From NCBI RefSeq assembly GCF_016545825.1, contig NC_052614.1:58783864-58847863 (forward strand): a stretch of 64,000 nt of DNA. Reading direction: 5' to 3'. Numbering within the stretch: the stretch's first letter is position 1; every line of letters begins with the position of its first letter. The DNA comes from Eucalyptus grandis. Its lineage: Eukaryota; Streptophyta; Magnoliopsida; Myrtales; Myrtaceae. The notes under the pieces are model-generated. The model saw only the letters and a program-made list of their open reading frames with translations, made no database searches and had not been told where the DNA came from. Below, piece by piece: positions 22,126-33,792 of this stretch. The position numbers and the translations under genes are program-made.

Positions 22126-24460
22126 TTCAGTTTAAAGCCTTGACTTTTTTCACCGTGCAAATACCTAGTAACCTTCTGAACTTCACAAATGACTCTATCT
22201 TGAGGGCCTTGGTGAATATATCAGCAACTTGATCTTCACTCCTGCAGTAGATTAGATCAATTGTTCCATCATTGCTAAGATCTCTCAAGAAATAAAACTT
22301 CACATCAATGTGTTTGCTTCTTCCATGTAACATCGGATTATTGGAGAGTTTTATTGCCGAGTTATTGTCACAAGAAAATTTAGTAGGTCCCAATTGCTTG
22401 AATTGTAACTCCTCAAGAATTCTCCTTAGCCAAATAGCTTGACAAGCACTAGCTGTTGCAGCAACAAATTCAGCTTATGTACTTGACAATGTGACAATTG
22501 GTTGCTTCTTGGATGACCACGAAATAACAATTGTTCCAAATATAAAAGCATAACCCGAAGTGCTCCTCCTATCATCTTGATCTCCTGCATAGTCACTATC
22601 AGTAAATCCCAACAAATCAGACTTTCCACCCTTCTTGTAAAATAGCCCAAAGCTTCTAGTTCCTTGCAAGTAACGAATGATTCTTTTGGCAACTAACAAA
22701 TGCATTTGTGTAGGATTCTCCATATATCTACTGATTAAACTCACAGAATACATTATGTCTGGTCTTGTTGCAGTTAAATACATCAAACTGCCAACAATTT
22801 GTTTATAAAGTGTGCTGTCAACCTTCCTCCCTTCATGATCTTTGTATAACTTTAAGCCAAACTCAAATGGAGTGTTTATAGGATTACAATCCTTCATCTG
22901 AAACCTGTCCAAAATTTCTCCCACATATTTCTTTTGAGAAATAAAAATCCCATCATCCGATTGTACCACTTCTATGCCAAGGAAGTAATGCATCATACCA
23001 AGATCGACATTTCAAACTCATCCATCATAGATTTCTTGAATTCTTCAAACATGCCATCACAACTTCCAAGAAATATAAGATCGTCAACATACAAGCGAGA
23101 CAATAAACATTTTCCCTTTGTCTCCAATCTTGACAAAAGCGTATGCTCATAAGGACATTTTGAAAAACCAACTTTAAGAAAATAAGTTTCAATACGACTA
23201 TACCAAGCCTGAGGGGCTTGTTTTAGCCCATAAAGAGCTTTTTTTAATCTGTAAACTTTATACTCATTTCCAATCTTGACATAACCAGGGGGTTGCTCAA
23301 CAAATACCTGTTCCTCCAAGTACCCATGCAAGAATGCCGATTTGACATCTAGTTGGAAAATAGGCCAAGAATTCTGTGCCGCCAATGCAACTACCAATCC
23401 GATCGTGTCATGTCTCGCAACTGGAGAAAAAACCTCTATATAATCGATCCCATATTGCTGCTTGTATCCCTTGGCTACTAAACATGCTTTGTATTTGTCA
23501 ACTTCACCATTTTCTTTCAGTTTTGTTTTAAAGACCCACTTCACACCAATGGTTTTTTGTCCATCCGGAAGATCGGATAACTCCCAAGTATCATTTCTTT
23601 CAATGGCATTAATTTCATCATCCATTGCTTTTCGCCATTTCTCTTCTTTGACAGCACTCTCAAAAGTTTTAGGGTCATAGTCTGAAAATAAAGCAAAGTG
23701 AGTAATTGAATCTCCAATTCCAGTTACCTCATAATCTTTCATCCAAGCAGGCTTTCTTCTAACCCGACGAAGAGATTGGGCTTCTTCTTCATTGATTTCA
23801 GCACCTGTTGGTGAAATTCCAGCAACTGTACAAGTTGTATTTGATGAATTTTGGGGCATATAAGGTGCTAAAATTTGCTCCTGTTCAGCATCATTGTCAT
23901 AAAGAACTTGGGTAGGCTGCTGTCTATTCCAATCCTAAGTGTTCTCTTCATCGAAAATAACATCTCTGCTAGTCACAATTTTCTTTGTTAGTGGATTGAA
24001 TAATTTATATGCTTTGGATGCTTCACTTACACCAAGAAAAACACATTTTTCAGCCTTGTCATCAAGTTTCTTCCTTTTTACATCCGGGACATGGGCATAT
24101 GCGATGCATCCAAAGATTCTGAAATGATCTACAGCCGGTCTTCTCCCACTCCAAGCCTCTTCAAGTGTCATATTCTGAACAGCAAAAGTTGGACTTCTGT
24201 TCAAAACATGAATACTCCAATTTACTACTTCTGGCCAGAAACGCTTTGGAACTCTTCCTCTTGCCAATAAACTTCTCACCATGTTGAGAATGGTTCTATT
24301 TTTCCTCTCAAATACACCATTCTGCTGTGGTGTATATGCAGTAGTAAGCTCTCTTCGAATACCATGCTCTACACAAAAAACTTCAAATTCTTTTGAGCAA
24401 TATTCACCACCATGATCTGTTCGAAGAGTCTTAATGGTCTTTACTACTTCATTTTCAACA
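22126..24460 (-). pseudogene. copia pol: integrase C-part, reverse transcriptase, RNase H
   Basis: Read right to left. An integrase segment (24282-23935) contains RSLLARGRVPKRFWPEV and ends at an in-frame TAG near 23937. A linker and RT domain (23859-22993) follow with WKVFK-type thumb motifs, DVKSAFLHG and the catalytic YVDD box at 23080-23091. A single-base loss near 23005 shifts the frame just before MHYFLGIEV. The RT end and connection (22996-22475) include YLTATRPDI. An in-frame TAA near 22473 sits where copia proteins have SSTEAE, inside the start of the RNase H domain. RNase H (22393-22127) contains SKHIDVKFYFLRD and DQVADIFTKAL. The enzyme activities would be reverse transcription and integration, but no single frame spans them. 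Confidence 0.9.
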
Positions 24461-26146
24461 CGAGCTTTGAAGCTTTTAAATGTGGGGAAAGCTTCTGATT
24501 TTTCCTGTAAAAAATAAACCCAAGTTTTTTTGGAAAATCATCAATGAAGGTAATTAAGTATCTTTTACCTCCATTAGAAGATGGGTTTATAGGATTGCAA
24601 ATGTCCAAATGCACCAGCTGCAAAACATCCTTTGCTCTCCATGACTTTTCTTTTGAAAATTGAGAATGATGCTGTTTGCTAACAACACATTCTTCGCAGA
24701 CTTGGGAAGGAACAGTAATTTGAGGAAGACTCGTAACAATGTTTTTCTGTTGGAGGGTCTTCAATCCACCAAAACTCAAGTGACCATAACGAAAATGCCA
24801 CAACCATGAGGGATTTTTCTTTTCAGCCATTAAACAAGACTGAATATTTTCAATCTTTAATGGAAACAATCTATTTGAACTCATAGGAACAATTGCAATA
24901 GCACCTCTAATAGAATCATAAATTTCACAGACACCCCTCTGAATGGTGATTACATAACCCTTTTCTTGTAATTGGCTAGCACTCAATAGGTTACTTTTCA
25001 AGTCAAGAACATACAACACATTAGAGATCATTTCCACAAAACCATTCTTGGTTCTTATCTTAATATCACATTTTCCCATCACTTTCACAGTAGAATGATC
25101 CCCAAAACTCACAGTGGAATAAAAATCTTCATTTAGATAAGAAAAAGAAAACTTACTTCCACTCATGTGGTTACTGCAGCCTATATCCACATACCAAATA
25201 TCTGACTCACGCTCCTTTTCATCTTGAACATCCATCAACAACGTTTCTGCTTCCTTTTCTTCAACAAAGTTTGAACTCTCTGCCTTTTCTTTATTATTAG
25301 GCAGCCTAGTATAACATTCAGATGCATAATGACCAAATTTATGACATCTAAAACACTCTACCTTGGCTTTGTTAGGATCCCGTCCTCTGCCTTTGCCTTG
25401 AAATTGGTCATTATTGGCTTTGAAATTCCTGCCAACATCTCTATTTCCTCGATCTCCCATTCCTCTACCTCTACCTCTACCCCTTCCTCTGAAATTGTTG
25501 GAATGAGTATTGGTAGAAGCCTTCAATGCTTGCTCCTCTACTGTTGAACTTCTGTTCATCTTCTGTTCATGGACCAATAAGGAGCTTTGCAATTCATCAA
25601 GAGATAGCGCATCTATGTCTTTCGACTCTTCAATTGAGCAGACAACATAATTAAACTTTGTTGTTAAGGAACGCAAAATCTTCTCCATAATGGTAACGTC
25701 GTCCATCTTCTCGCCATGGAATTGCATCTTGTTGCTGATCTCTATTATTCTGGCACAATAACTAGTGACGGATTCTCCATCCTTCATCGCTAGTGTCTCA
25801 AAATCTCTTCTCAAGGCTTGAAGCTGTGCACGCTTCACCCTAACAGAGCCTTGATAGAATCCCAAATATCCTTGGAAGTTTCTTTGCAAAGAATAGTCTC
25901 CAAAATGGAACGATCGAAAACCTGAAAAAAATAATTTTTTGCCTTCAGGTTCTTCAACTTTCGAGCTTCCAATTATGCTTTCTGGGGATCTGTCAAAGCC
26001 ATGCCTGCTAGTGGCTCTTGAATTCCAAATTCGACAACCGACCAATACTCCTTTGATCGTAAAAAATTCTCCATCAGCATACTCCAATGGTCATAGTGAC
26101 CATCAAAGCGTGGAATTGCTGGTTGAACAAAATTGTCGGTGGTCAT
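24444..26146 (-). pseudogene. copia gag, protease and N-terminal integrase
   Basis: Gag starts at the ATG at 26146 (minus strand) but stops after 57 codons at 25973-25975. The same frame register is lost again near 25840, where a short deletion and frameshift remove part of gag. From about 25830 the frame is open to 24444. It contains a glycine/arginine-rich stretch, a CCHC zinc knuckle (C-x2-C-x4-H-x4-C at 25313-25366), the protease active-site region and a GAG-pre-integrase/HHCC segment (LWHFRYGH, CEECVVSKQHH; 24640-24810). The protease motif reads D-I-G in place of the usual D-S/T-G. A final frameshift near 24530 separates it from the rest of integrase. Gag would form the virus-like particle; this copy cannot make it unaided. 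Confidence 0.9.
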
Positions 26147-26218
26147 TGGAAATATTGCTACTACAATTTTCTTGCGAAAGTTTTTTTTTTTTTTTTAAAC
26201 TCTCTCACGTTTCTCTCA

Positions 26219-26231
26219 GGCTCTAATACCA
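26219..26231 (-). other. Primer binding site (initiator-Met tRNA type)
   Basis: TGGTATTAGAGCC on the minus strand, one base from the 5' LTR. It differs from the usual copia primer site TGGTATCAGAGC at one position. Confidence 0.85.
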
Positions 26232-26232
26232 C

Positions 26233-26479
26233 TGTTAAATTGCTAAAAGGAGGAGAGATGAGGCTGAAACTTCATCTTACGTACTGAACAACCAAGTCTT
26301 TTACAAAAGACAAAATACATAACATAAAACACACCATAACTACCCATGTTCTCCATAAAGCACTTGCCCCACTAACACCTAAAAACTAAGATAACCAACA
26401 CACATGACTTCACTAACTCTAATAACTGAAAAACCAAATCAACAACATGTGCAAAAAGGAAATAACTATTATATTAACA
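26233..26479 (-). repeat. 5' LTR of copia element
   Basis: 247 bp, TG...CA bounded, lacking the 65-bp duplication of its partner. No strong TATA box is obvious. Confidence 0.95.
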
Positions 26480-26484
26480 ATTTT

Positions 26485-26700
26485 GATCCTCAACTTCACT
26501 TGTAGCTTTGCAGGATCTCTCATCATGTTCCACTCCTTAGCACCTTTGGCAACTCAACTAGATGACAACATTTTGGTTGGCAAATTCCCCAATCTCATCC
26601 CTGTCCTTCTTCCAATTTTCCATACTAGTCATTTTCCTTCCATGGACACTGCTATAGCGCCCAATCCCCAATGGTTAAGATGGCAGGAGATGGACGTACA
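26485..26700. repeat. Right half of copia target, paralogous to 60799-60990
   Basis: GATCCTCAA, GTAGCTTT(G/A)(C/T)AGGATCTCTC and TTTTGGTTGG(C/T)A are shared with 60799-60990. Together with 21690-21778 it reconstructs the continuous sequence seen at 60725-60990, which defines the empty site. An 85-codon plus-strand frame runs here, but its paralogue is not open in the same frame. The original function (ankyrin 3' part on the plus strand, or the end of the PB1-like gene on the minus strand) is unclear. Confidence 0.6.
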
Positions 26701-26983
26701 CTAAACCAAAATTGACGGATGACAGCCAAGTACACGGATTGTTGTTCTTTCATATTAAATCGGCTGTCAATTTCTATTAAATAGTCAAATCAATGGTTGT
26801 GGAATTTAATATTGCACAAACTCTCTCTCTCTCTCTCTCTGTGCTGGGGCTATGCCAGCACTCGAGAGCTTCGAATTTCGACTGGCCAAAAAAGCTCGAG
26901 AGAGGGGAAACGCACAGATGGAGGAAGAAGATAGAGGAAGAGCAGTTGATCAGAAATTATGCAGTGGAGACGGAAAGAGATAG
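26701..26983. other. Short intergenic stretch with (CT)n
   Basis: A CT microsatellite lies at about 26820-26840. No gene. Confidence 0.5.
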
Positions 26984-28000
26984 GAGTCGCAAATGCTATA
27001 GAAAACCATCCATACATATTAAGAGCAATTTGTCGTGTTTTCATCATTGTCAACCACATTATTAGTTACGCCAGGAGGATTTGCCAGAATCAAAGAATGC
27101 TGATAAATCGGGCACGATATCCTCCGGGCTCAGACGCAGCGGAGAGCACTAACCTGGGCTATTACTAAGCTCAATTTACCTTTAATTCCACACACAAAAG
27201 AAAAAGGGTTTCAAATGGATAAAATGTTGGGCAGAAATTTTCTGTACCTTTGCCATAGAAAACTAGGCCAGTCAGAATAGAGAAAAAATAAGCTCATGTC
27301 TACTAAGGTAGGCTCAAAAAGTACAATTCAATACAAGAAATTTCTATTGAAAAGACATGGCATATACTGTGATTGCTTTTGTGCCCTCATCTTATCCGCT
27401 CATAGAACCCGTTCCTCGACATGCTATAAGCCATAAGTCCATGCACTGAGAACCAGCACCAGCTTTGAACTTTACCGAGACTCTGACAGATTCATCAGCA
27501 TCACAGGAGTAAAGAAGAAGAAACGATAGGCCTTCAAAACCAGATCATTTTCTTGACGCCATTACGTATGGAAGGAGAAAGTGCCAAGCAACAACTTCCT
27601 TTCAAATAGGACATATCAGTCCCATTAAAATTCTTTTAGGTCTGCCACTTCAGAAAAGCTAGATATAACTTAACTGTCTTCCTTGGAAAAGAGTTAGCAA
27701 CTTTAATATTCTACACGGTCTCAAGTAGAAATCCATGAACTATGTATGAAGCAATTGAAATGACTGATCACTTTGTTTATCTGAAAATAAATTGATAGCG
27801 ATCACCCAATACGGTACCAATGGAGGCCACCGACCATGAATTTGTCCAAAATTGGGAAAGGAGACTTTCCAATGAAGTAATTCACCGAAATATCACTCGT
27901 GTAAGAGTTGAAAATAATTCATAATGGTGGCGTAACTTTGGATCCATGTTTTTGTACCTAATTGAAGAGAATATCACAATTAAACACTAATCCCAAGCAA
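26984..28000 (-). pseudogene. Unrecognised minus-strand gene, broken copy 2 of 3
   Basis: Aligned by eye to 9901-10275 and 43235-44170. Shared blocks are AGCAATTTGTC, CAGACGCAGCGGA, CTGGGCTATTACTAAGCTCA and, further on, GGACATATCAGTCCCATTAAA. The MDPFN block is absent, and the DAWW block is truncated by a micro-rearrangement: the first 22 bp (26984-27005) are the reverse complement of the corresponding bases in copy 1 (9901-9922). No open frame remains. It extends copy 1's homology and covers sequence that copy 3 also has. Confidence 0.5.
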
Positions 28001-29400
28001 AGGCACCCTAAAAAAGCAAATAAAAGATGACCACCTCTTCTAGAACTCCTGATAAGAAGGTACAAGATATCTTTTCTGGCCGTTACAATGGTCTTGGTAA
28101 CTGAACACACGAACCTGAGGATGACCCTAAGCAAACTTTATTGCTTCCCCTTGCCTTGGGATTGTGGTCCATATATTCTTCATACGGTTGAAAGGAAAAG
28201 GAAACTGGTTATTCGACTATCAAAATGCAAACGCGGTGCAGGTGTTAAAGTGGGATTCTGAAGGTATGAGCACTTCAATTAAAATAGAAGAAGAAGAAAG
28301 CAAAAGCAGGACATAAAAAGTTCCACCTCAGATGCAGGTTGTCCAGGAGAATCGTGACGTTTCTAATGGAAAAGCAAGGAAGATACAAAGCCAGATATCT
28401 TAAAGGAAAAGTCACTGAAGTGGAAGCAAAGCGCATGTGCAGGGAATACGATAAAACATACGAGGACCTTAGCTTTTATGAACATTGTGCAGCGTGATCA
28501 ACCCATGTCTCATTCAGCAATCGCAGCAAACTAGATGGTCTTCTGGGAGGCACCCGGAGACCCGTAGAACACCACTGTAGAAATATGCATCCCTCGCCGT
28601 TGGCTGGACTAGACTTGCGTGCTCTAATTGTTGTTGAGCCAATTTGAGAAGTTACAAATGGAAACTCAATCAGCATTCGCCAGGACAAGCACTAAATATG
28701 GAGCTTGAGTCTTATAGCAATGGAAAGCTGATTATAACTCAATAAACTGGCCTTCCTCAACAGCAGCCTTAGTTGATTCTTTGATGATCCTGGCGTGAGA
28801 GCCCTCAATGTAGAGTCTGCCATGTACGGAGCTTCCTCCTGCCATTTCCTTCTAAATCTCTTCCTCTCTCTCTCCCGTGGCCTAGTCTGATCAAATCCAT
28901 AACAAGTGTCACAAAGGGAGCTCGGAATAGCCAAAACAGAATAAACCGCAGCATTAATCGCATTCCCCGTAATATCCGTCAGTCGATCAATCGCCAGCAT
29001 TCCCCATTAAAGCAATATACCACATCAACGCAGAATGACATTTCAGTCCTAATCCGCCATGTGCAGTTCGAAAGTTCACTCGAATTTTCCATTGATCGGG
29101 AATGAGATTAGCAAATCTAATCGGGAAAACAAGAACAAAGGAAGCAAAGGCTCCGAGCATGCGAATGCACTGGGAGGAGAGACGCGCCTGCAGCACTTGA
29201 ACAATCGGGGTTGGCTTGTCTATACTAAAATATGCGACTTGCAGCTCATGTTGGGGACTACAACACATTATGTGCATTCAGGCATTTATGGAATCGTGTT
29301 TGATCGTGCCAACCCATGTCATGTTTTTATAGAAACTAAATCTATATGCGAAATTTTTCATGAAAATCAAACTGAGGGTTAAAATCCTTTAGAGAGAGTT
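28001..29400. other. Unannotated stretch with overlapping minus-strand frames
   Basis: Two overlapping minus-strand frames (29277-28987, 96 codons; 29000-28692, 102 codons) and one at 28688-28476 have no domain I recognise. The second contains a run of alternating Arg/Glu (RPRERERKRFRRKW) from a short AG-rich repeat. They may be exons or untranslated regions of a decayed gene. I cannot support a product. Confidence 0.3.
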
Positions 29401-30424
29401 CATATTCCTAGATAAGTGTGGGATATGATGGGACTATTGATAACTATCTTAGAAACTTAAATTGATAGGTGAAAGTGTGATTTAATATTTAAATTTTCTA
29501 TCAATAAAAAATACATTCTATCTCACCAAAAATGTGAATTTACTTGGGAAGTGAGATATCTTCCATCAAAAGTTTGATTTTGGTTTTTTGTGAAATGAGT
29601 TTTGCGTTGATTTGACAAGAAATTAATAGTCTCGAAATTTAAAGTAAAGGAAAGATGAATACTAGAATTTAAGGTGCTGAAAAAGCAAATGCATGAAGAA
29701 CAAATGACATTACAGTGAACAAACTAATAACTTCATTCACTTGATATTAGGGGTTTAGGTAGAGACTTTATAAAACGTACAATTGTCCAGTTTGTGATTA
29801 AATAGCTGCAGCGCCTAATTAGACCGTAACTAGGTGTTTGGTTAGCCTGAGGCAAATGAAAGCAAGTATAAACTTCCGTACACAAATTGACGAAAGTGAA
29901 TTAAAATGGAAAAAAAAAATAAAAGAAATGTCAAGAACATTGAAAAATCCCATGATTGGAGCATTAGAGTGAGGGGAGGGGGTTCACTGTAAGAAGAATT
30001 TACTCATGAATAATGCTAATTTTGAATGCAATTCGCCTCTCTTTTATGAGATTCTTCGGAGCATATCAACTTTATCTTTAATTGTCCATCCATATAATGT
30101 CTCGTAGCATCGTCCCATGTCCACACAGTCATCCAGTTTTCTCAAATAATAATTTCATGCTAAAAAGATAAAATGAATGATAAAAATAATTAAATAATAT
30201 ATATTTTTTATTATTAATAATATATTTTCATGAAAGAAAAAAATATTTTCGATTCATTCATTTTTATAAGTGATATAAAAATTATCTTTAAAAAATATAT
30301 TTTAAATTATTCATTTTTCACAAAATAAATAAAATCTAAAATTAAAAGAAGACAAATTTCACTACCAACCCGATAATGAGACGTGGCAAGCACCTGCTCG
30401 AATGCGCGGTGAGATTCCCTTTCG
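29401..30424. other. AT-rich intergenic stretch
   Basis: No gene; 30180-30350 is extremely AT-rich. It lies 3' of the bZIP pseudogene on its coding strand. Confidence 0.5.
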
Positions 30425-30815
30425 TCAGCTTCTTGGCATCGTGGGCAACCCCAAATCCAAAGCTCCATTGCTCGCATTCAAGAATTCGATGATCTCATCC
30501 AGTGACTCCAACCTGTATCTGAGCTCACCCGCCTGGGCTCTCAGCACAGAGTTCTCAGCCTAAATGCTCAGGTAATGCTGTGCCTGTGCGTTGAAGTTGA
30601 TGTTGTTCCCGATCCGGTGTTTTCTCCTTGTTCAGCTGGGCGACCTGATCCGGCAGATTGTCCAGGTGCTTCTGCTTCCTCATCCGGACTCGTGGTTCTA
30701 GATCGTCCTCTTCCTCTTCCTCTTCCTCTGGTCCATCATGACCTGCAAGTCCTCCACGGAGGCTGAGTTCCGAACCAGGGATGACCCCTGAAGATGTCCC
30801 GCTAGGAGATGCCAT
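30425..30815 (-). pseudogene. Group-S1 bZIP transcription factor pseudogene
   Basis: The minus-strand ATG at 30815 opens MASPSGTSSG, the usual N-terminus of plant S1 bZIPs (bZIP11/44/53-like), which bind ACGT-type promoter elements as dimers and control sugar and amino-acid responses. A frameshift in the first 20 residues makes the basic region be read as EEEEEEEDD; the neighbouring frame of the same DNA reads MMDQRKRKRKR, the expected basic start. A deletion of about 13 bp around the invariant Asn/Arg part returns the frame to RMRKQKHLDNL. The zipper then goes QVAQLNKE, shifts again, and is recovered in another frame as ENSVLRAQAGEL and EIIEFLNASNG with a stop at 30425. S1 bZIPs are naturally intronless, so a retroposed origin cannot be judged. 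It cannot bind DNA as drawn. Confidence 0.85.
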
Positions 30816-31018
30816 TTATGCAGATACAAACTACGGAGTTCTGTGAAATTCTCGTGCTTTGTGCAGAGAATTCTTTCCTTTTCAGAGCAATTAATTTGGG
30901 GAGAATATGAAATTAGATCAACACCCCAGATGGTACTTAGCTTCAGATTTATTCAGACGGGGTAGCTATTACATACATTAGCAGGAATTGAGGGGTTAAA
31001 TGACGAGACATGGTGGAG

Positions 31019-31128
31019 CCAGTAGAGGAAGACGACTGAGAAGGATTGACCAAGGTGGGTGCGCTTAAATCAAGAGTATACCACGGAGAAGGATTTCACA
31101 GGGAATTGGAGATATGGATTTCAGACAT
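31019..31128 (-). promoter_or_regulatory. Relic sucrose-control upstream ORF (S1 bZIP leader)
   Basis: About 200-310 bp upstream of the bZIP start, minus strand 31063-31019 encodes RTHLGQSFSVVFLYW. This is nearly the core of the conserved uORF peptide found in leaders of plant S1 bZIP mRNAs, where the nascent peptide stalls ribosomes when sucrose is high and so represses the main ORF. A candidate start at 31128 reads MSEI, but a frameshift and an in-frame stop separate it from the core, and the normal terminal stop after the core appears changed to a sense codon. Peptide identity and correct spacing to the main ORF argue against chance. Confidence 0.75.
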
Positions 31129-31995
31129 CAAGAAGAGGGTGATGAGAATGAAGATGGATCTCTTGAAAATAAAAACTAATTTATTGGAGGGAATTGAAGG
31201 GCTTGGCATGTGAATCAGGAGCTCAAGAACTCAAAACCACATTCAGGATGAAGGGGGGCTTTTGAGGAGTTTACAAAATATAGCGAAGGAAAGTAGACTT
31301 TGCAAGAGAAACTGAGCAAAGGAGGAACTAAAGAAGTGGGATAAAGTCTTGATTTTATTTATTTATTTGAGAATCAGGATCGTCAACCAAAAGAGGAGGA
31401 AGAAGCTAATGGAGGTGGAGGAATTTCTCTGAGGAACAGGAAAGATGCCTATAAAGATTGGTACAGGAAAGAAAATAAAGGAGAAGAAAGTGGCTGGATG
31501 TTGGAATTTATAGAGCAAGACGAACCAACAAGTTAAAACAAAGGAATATTTTAATAAAATGATTTAAAATAAAAAGAGGGAAAATATATTGATGCACGAG
31601 AAATTAAGCAAAGGGGAAAAAACAGGGCTTTTGGATTGTGTTTGTTATTGTGATATTTATCACATGATTTGCATTTCTTATTCGACATGTTGTCCACTAT
31701 AACATGTACAAGCTGGCATCATTCACAAAAAAGTATGGAAGTAGCGATTAACATTTCGTTCAACATTAAAAAAAAATCATATAATTTACAAACAGAAATA
31801 AACGCCACTATTGTAAAGGATTTAAATGAATTCGTTGGCCACAAGCACATGCGTGTGAGAGAATGTGGATGAGCGGTCAGTCCAACCTAGTGACTACTGG
31901 TGGTGGTGAGCATCATGGATTCAAGAGTCACTTGGCATCACAGAGGATAGAGGCAACATTATGCCACAGAGGAGGAGAGATTTGTAAATAGTATT
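31129..31995. other. Probable bZIP 5' leader and intergenic DNA
   Basis: The first few hundred bases may be the rest of the long bZIP leader (purine-rich on the plus strand, hence pyrimidine-rich in the transcript). I see no gene beyond it. Confidence 0.35.
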
Positions 31996-33792
31996 TGATG
32001 AGACCTACCTTTTTCATCCGGAAGGGAAAAGATATAAATTTAGAGATAATATCTAAAAGGCGGGTCTATAGTCTTTGTTTAGATTCACCTGATGTTGGGT
32101 ATTCAATATTACCTTTAATTGACGATATAAGGAATTTTAGTAAGAAGTCACCACTAACCTATTGGAATCAACTAAAAATCAAGGCATAGAAATATACCTC
32201 ACTTTTTACACAACTAGAGAATTTAATGCTACATCAACTAGTGCATTTTCGGCTCCTAATTTTGTTAATTTTTTTAAGCTTAAAAAAAGAGAATTTTTTG
32301 AGAGGAAATGCTGCTCCTTGAGAAAGAAGCATTGTCAGGCAGTTCCGATTGATGTGAAACCTATTCACTAACATGTAATGTAATCATGTGGGTGTATAAT
32401 CATTAAAATAACAATCAACAGCCAATGAAATATTAAATAAATTGCAAGGCAAATCAAGAATTAAATGCTAAGAAATAAGAAAAAAAGTCATTCTTAACTA
32501 GGCTAAAATGGAAACGACAATCAATATATTGAGAGCATGTAATCAATTAATAATTGAAAGAGAAACACTCGAATAACGACCTAGCACTCGTCTCTGAGAA
32601 CATTCAAACCCTATTGTTAAGCTTTAGAAGCTTGTTCAACTTTTAGCACAATTTTTTTATTAAGGAATTTCACACATTTAAAATCTAAATCTTAAGCTTT
32701 TTCATAAATTTAAGAAAAAAATAAAGTTTTTGGAATTTTTTAATTTTTATTCTGAAAATAGGGACCCAGGAAGATGCGTTGCCGCAGGTCACACGAATCT
32801 GGGCTCAAGGACAAGAAATGGGCTTTACACATTATGAGGCTTTAATTCATTAAAAACACGAATGGGGGTCAACTCATAGAATTAAGCCCAATTCCTCAAG
32901 CATTTACCTATGCCCAATCCCAATGTATCAAGTTCTGACCAAAGCTAATTTAACAAGCCCATCAATCCTATCCAGAACCCAAAACACACTAAGCTCAAAT
33001 AAGCCCAAATCCAACAAAATCTAGCTTCGGCCCCCATTTCCAAGGCCGGGTCAAACCCAAAATCAAAATCCGGAATAAACCCAAGCTCATAAAACCCATT
33101 TTGGCCCAAAAAACTTTAGGCTTGATCCAACCCATATCCTCCCCTCACCCCTATTCCTATTGCCTTCTAGTCCTACCCATGTTGTCTTCCTCGCATGCCC
33201 TAGGACCATCGATGTCCATTAAACCTAGAACAACCAAACGCCAACTATCCTATATATTAAATCAAGAATCACTCAATAATGTTGTCTAAACTACACCAAA
33301 CTCTCTCGCTTGAGAGCTCTCTCTACCTACTATGGTAGCCATCCCTAAACCCTAAAAATCCATTCGGCCGAAAATCCCTAAATCATAAAACCATGCGTGC
33401 TTTATTAGGTCAGACTCATCTCGTATTCTCCTGGGTTCGCTGTTTGTGTCTCCTTGCTAGCATCTGGTAAGGAATCGTCCAGACCCACTCTGTTCTGCTC
33501 TTTGTTTTGCGGAAGCCAACGAAGTTTTTGGAGATTTTGGAGGTTCAGCAAATGGGGCGACAGGTTTGCTAGATCCTCGAATTAGCTGAAGATGTTGATG
33601 TGCCCTGATCCATTTCTCTGTAAGTTTTCTTTTGGGACTGATCTGGCACCTCCATTATCTGGGAAAATATAGTTGATTGGGGTCATTAGAGGGTAATCTT
33701 TGCAATGGAAGGAAGGCAACAAATGGGTAAAACCTGGATTTGATCTCTGGCTTTCTTGGTGATTCTTCATTGCTGCTTATTGGGAACTCTTA

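Larger units (their letters stand above)
21784..26479 (-). mobile_element. Ty1/copia LTR retrotransposon, structurally complete, disabled
   Basis: A 4696-bp element on the minus strand. LTRs begin TGTTAAAT and end ATTAACA, and the 5-bp duplication ATTTT flanks both sides (21779-21783, 26480-26484). The minus-strand order is 5' LTR (26233-26479), primer site, gag, protease, integrase, reverse transcriptase, RNase H, polypurine tract, 3' LTR (21784-22095): the integrase-before-RT order that defines copia. At least three in-frame stops (25973, near 23937, near 22473) and several frameshifts disable it. The two LTRs differ by about six to seven substitutions over 247 aligned bases plus one 65-bp duplication, so insertion was fairly recent on a plant timescale. 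Confidence 0.95.

Noticed and set aside
26447..26704. 85-codon plus-strand frame with a signal-peptide-like start
   Set aside because: It begins inside the copia LTR and its paralogue at 60.8 kb is not open in the same frame.
30575..30766. Plus-strand frame opposite the bZIP relic
   Set aside because: Shadow of the bZIP pseudogene, whose family similarity is on the minus strand.
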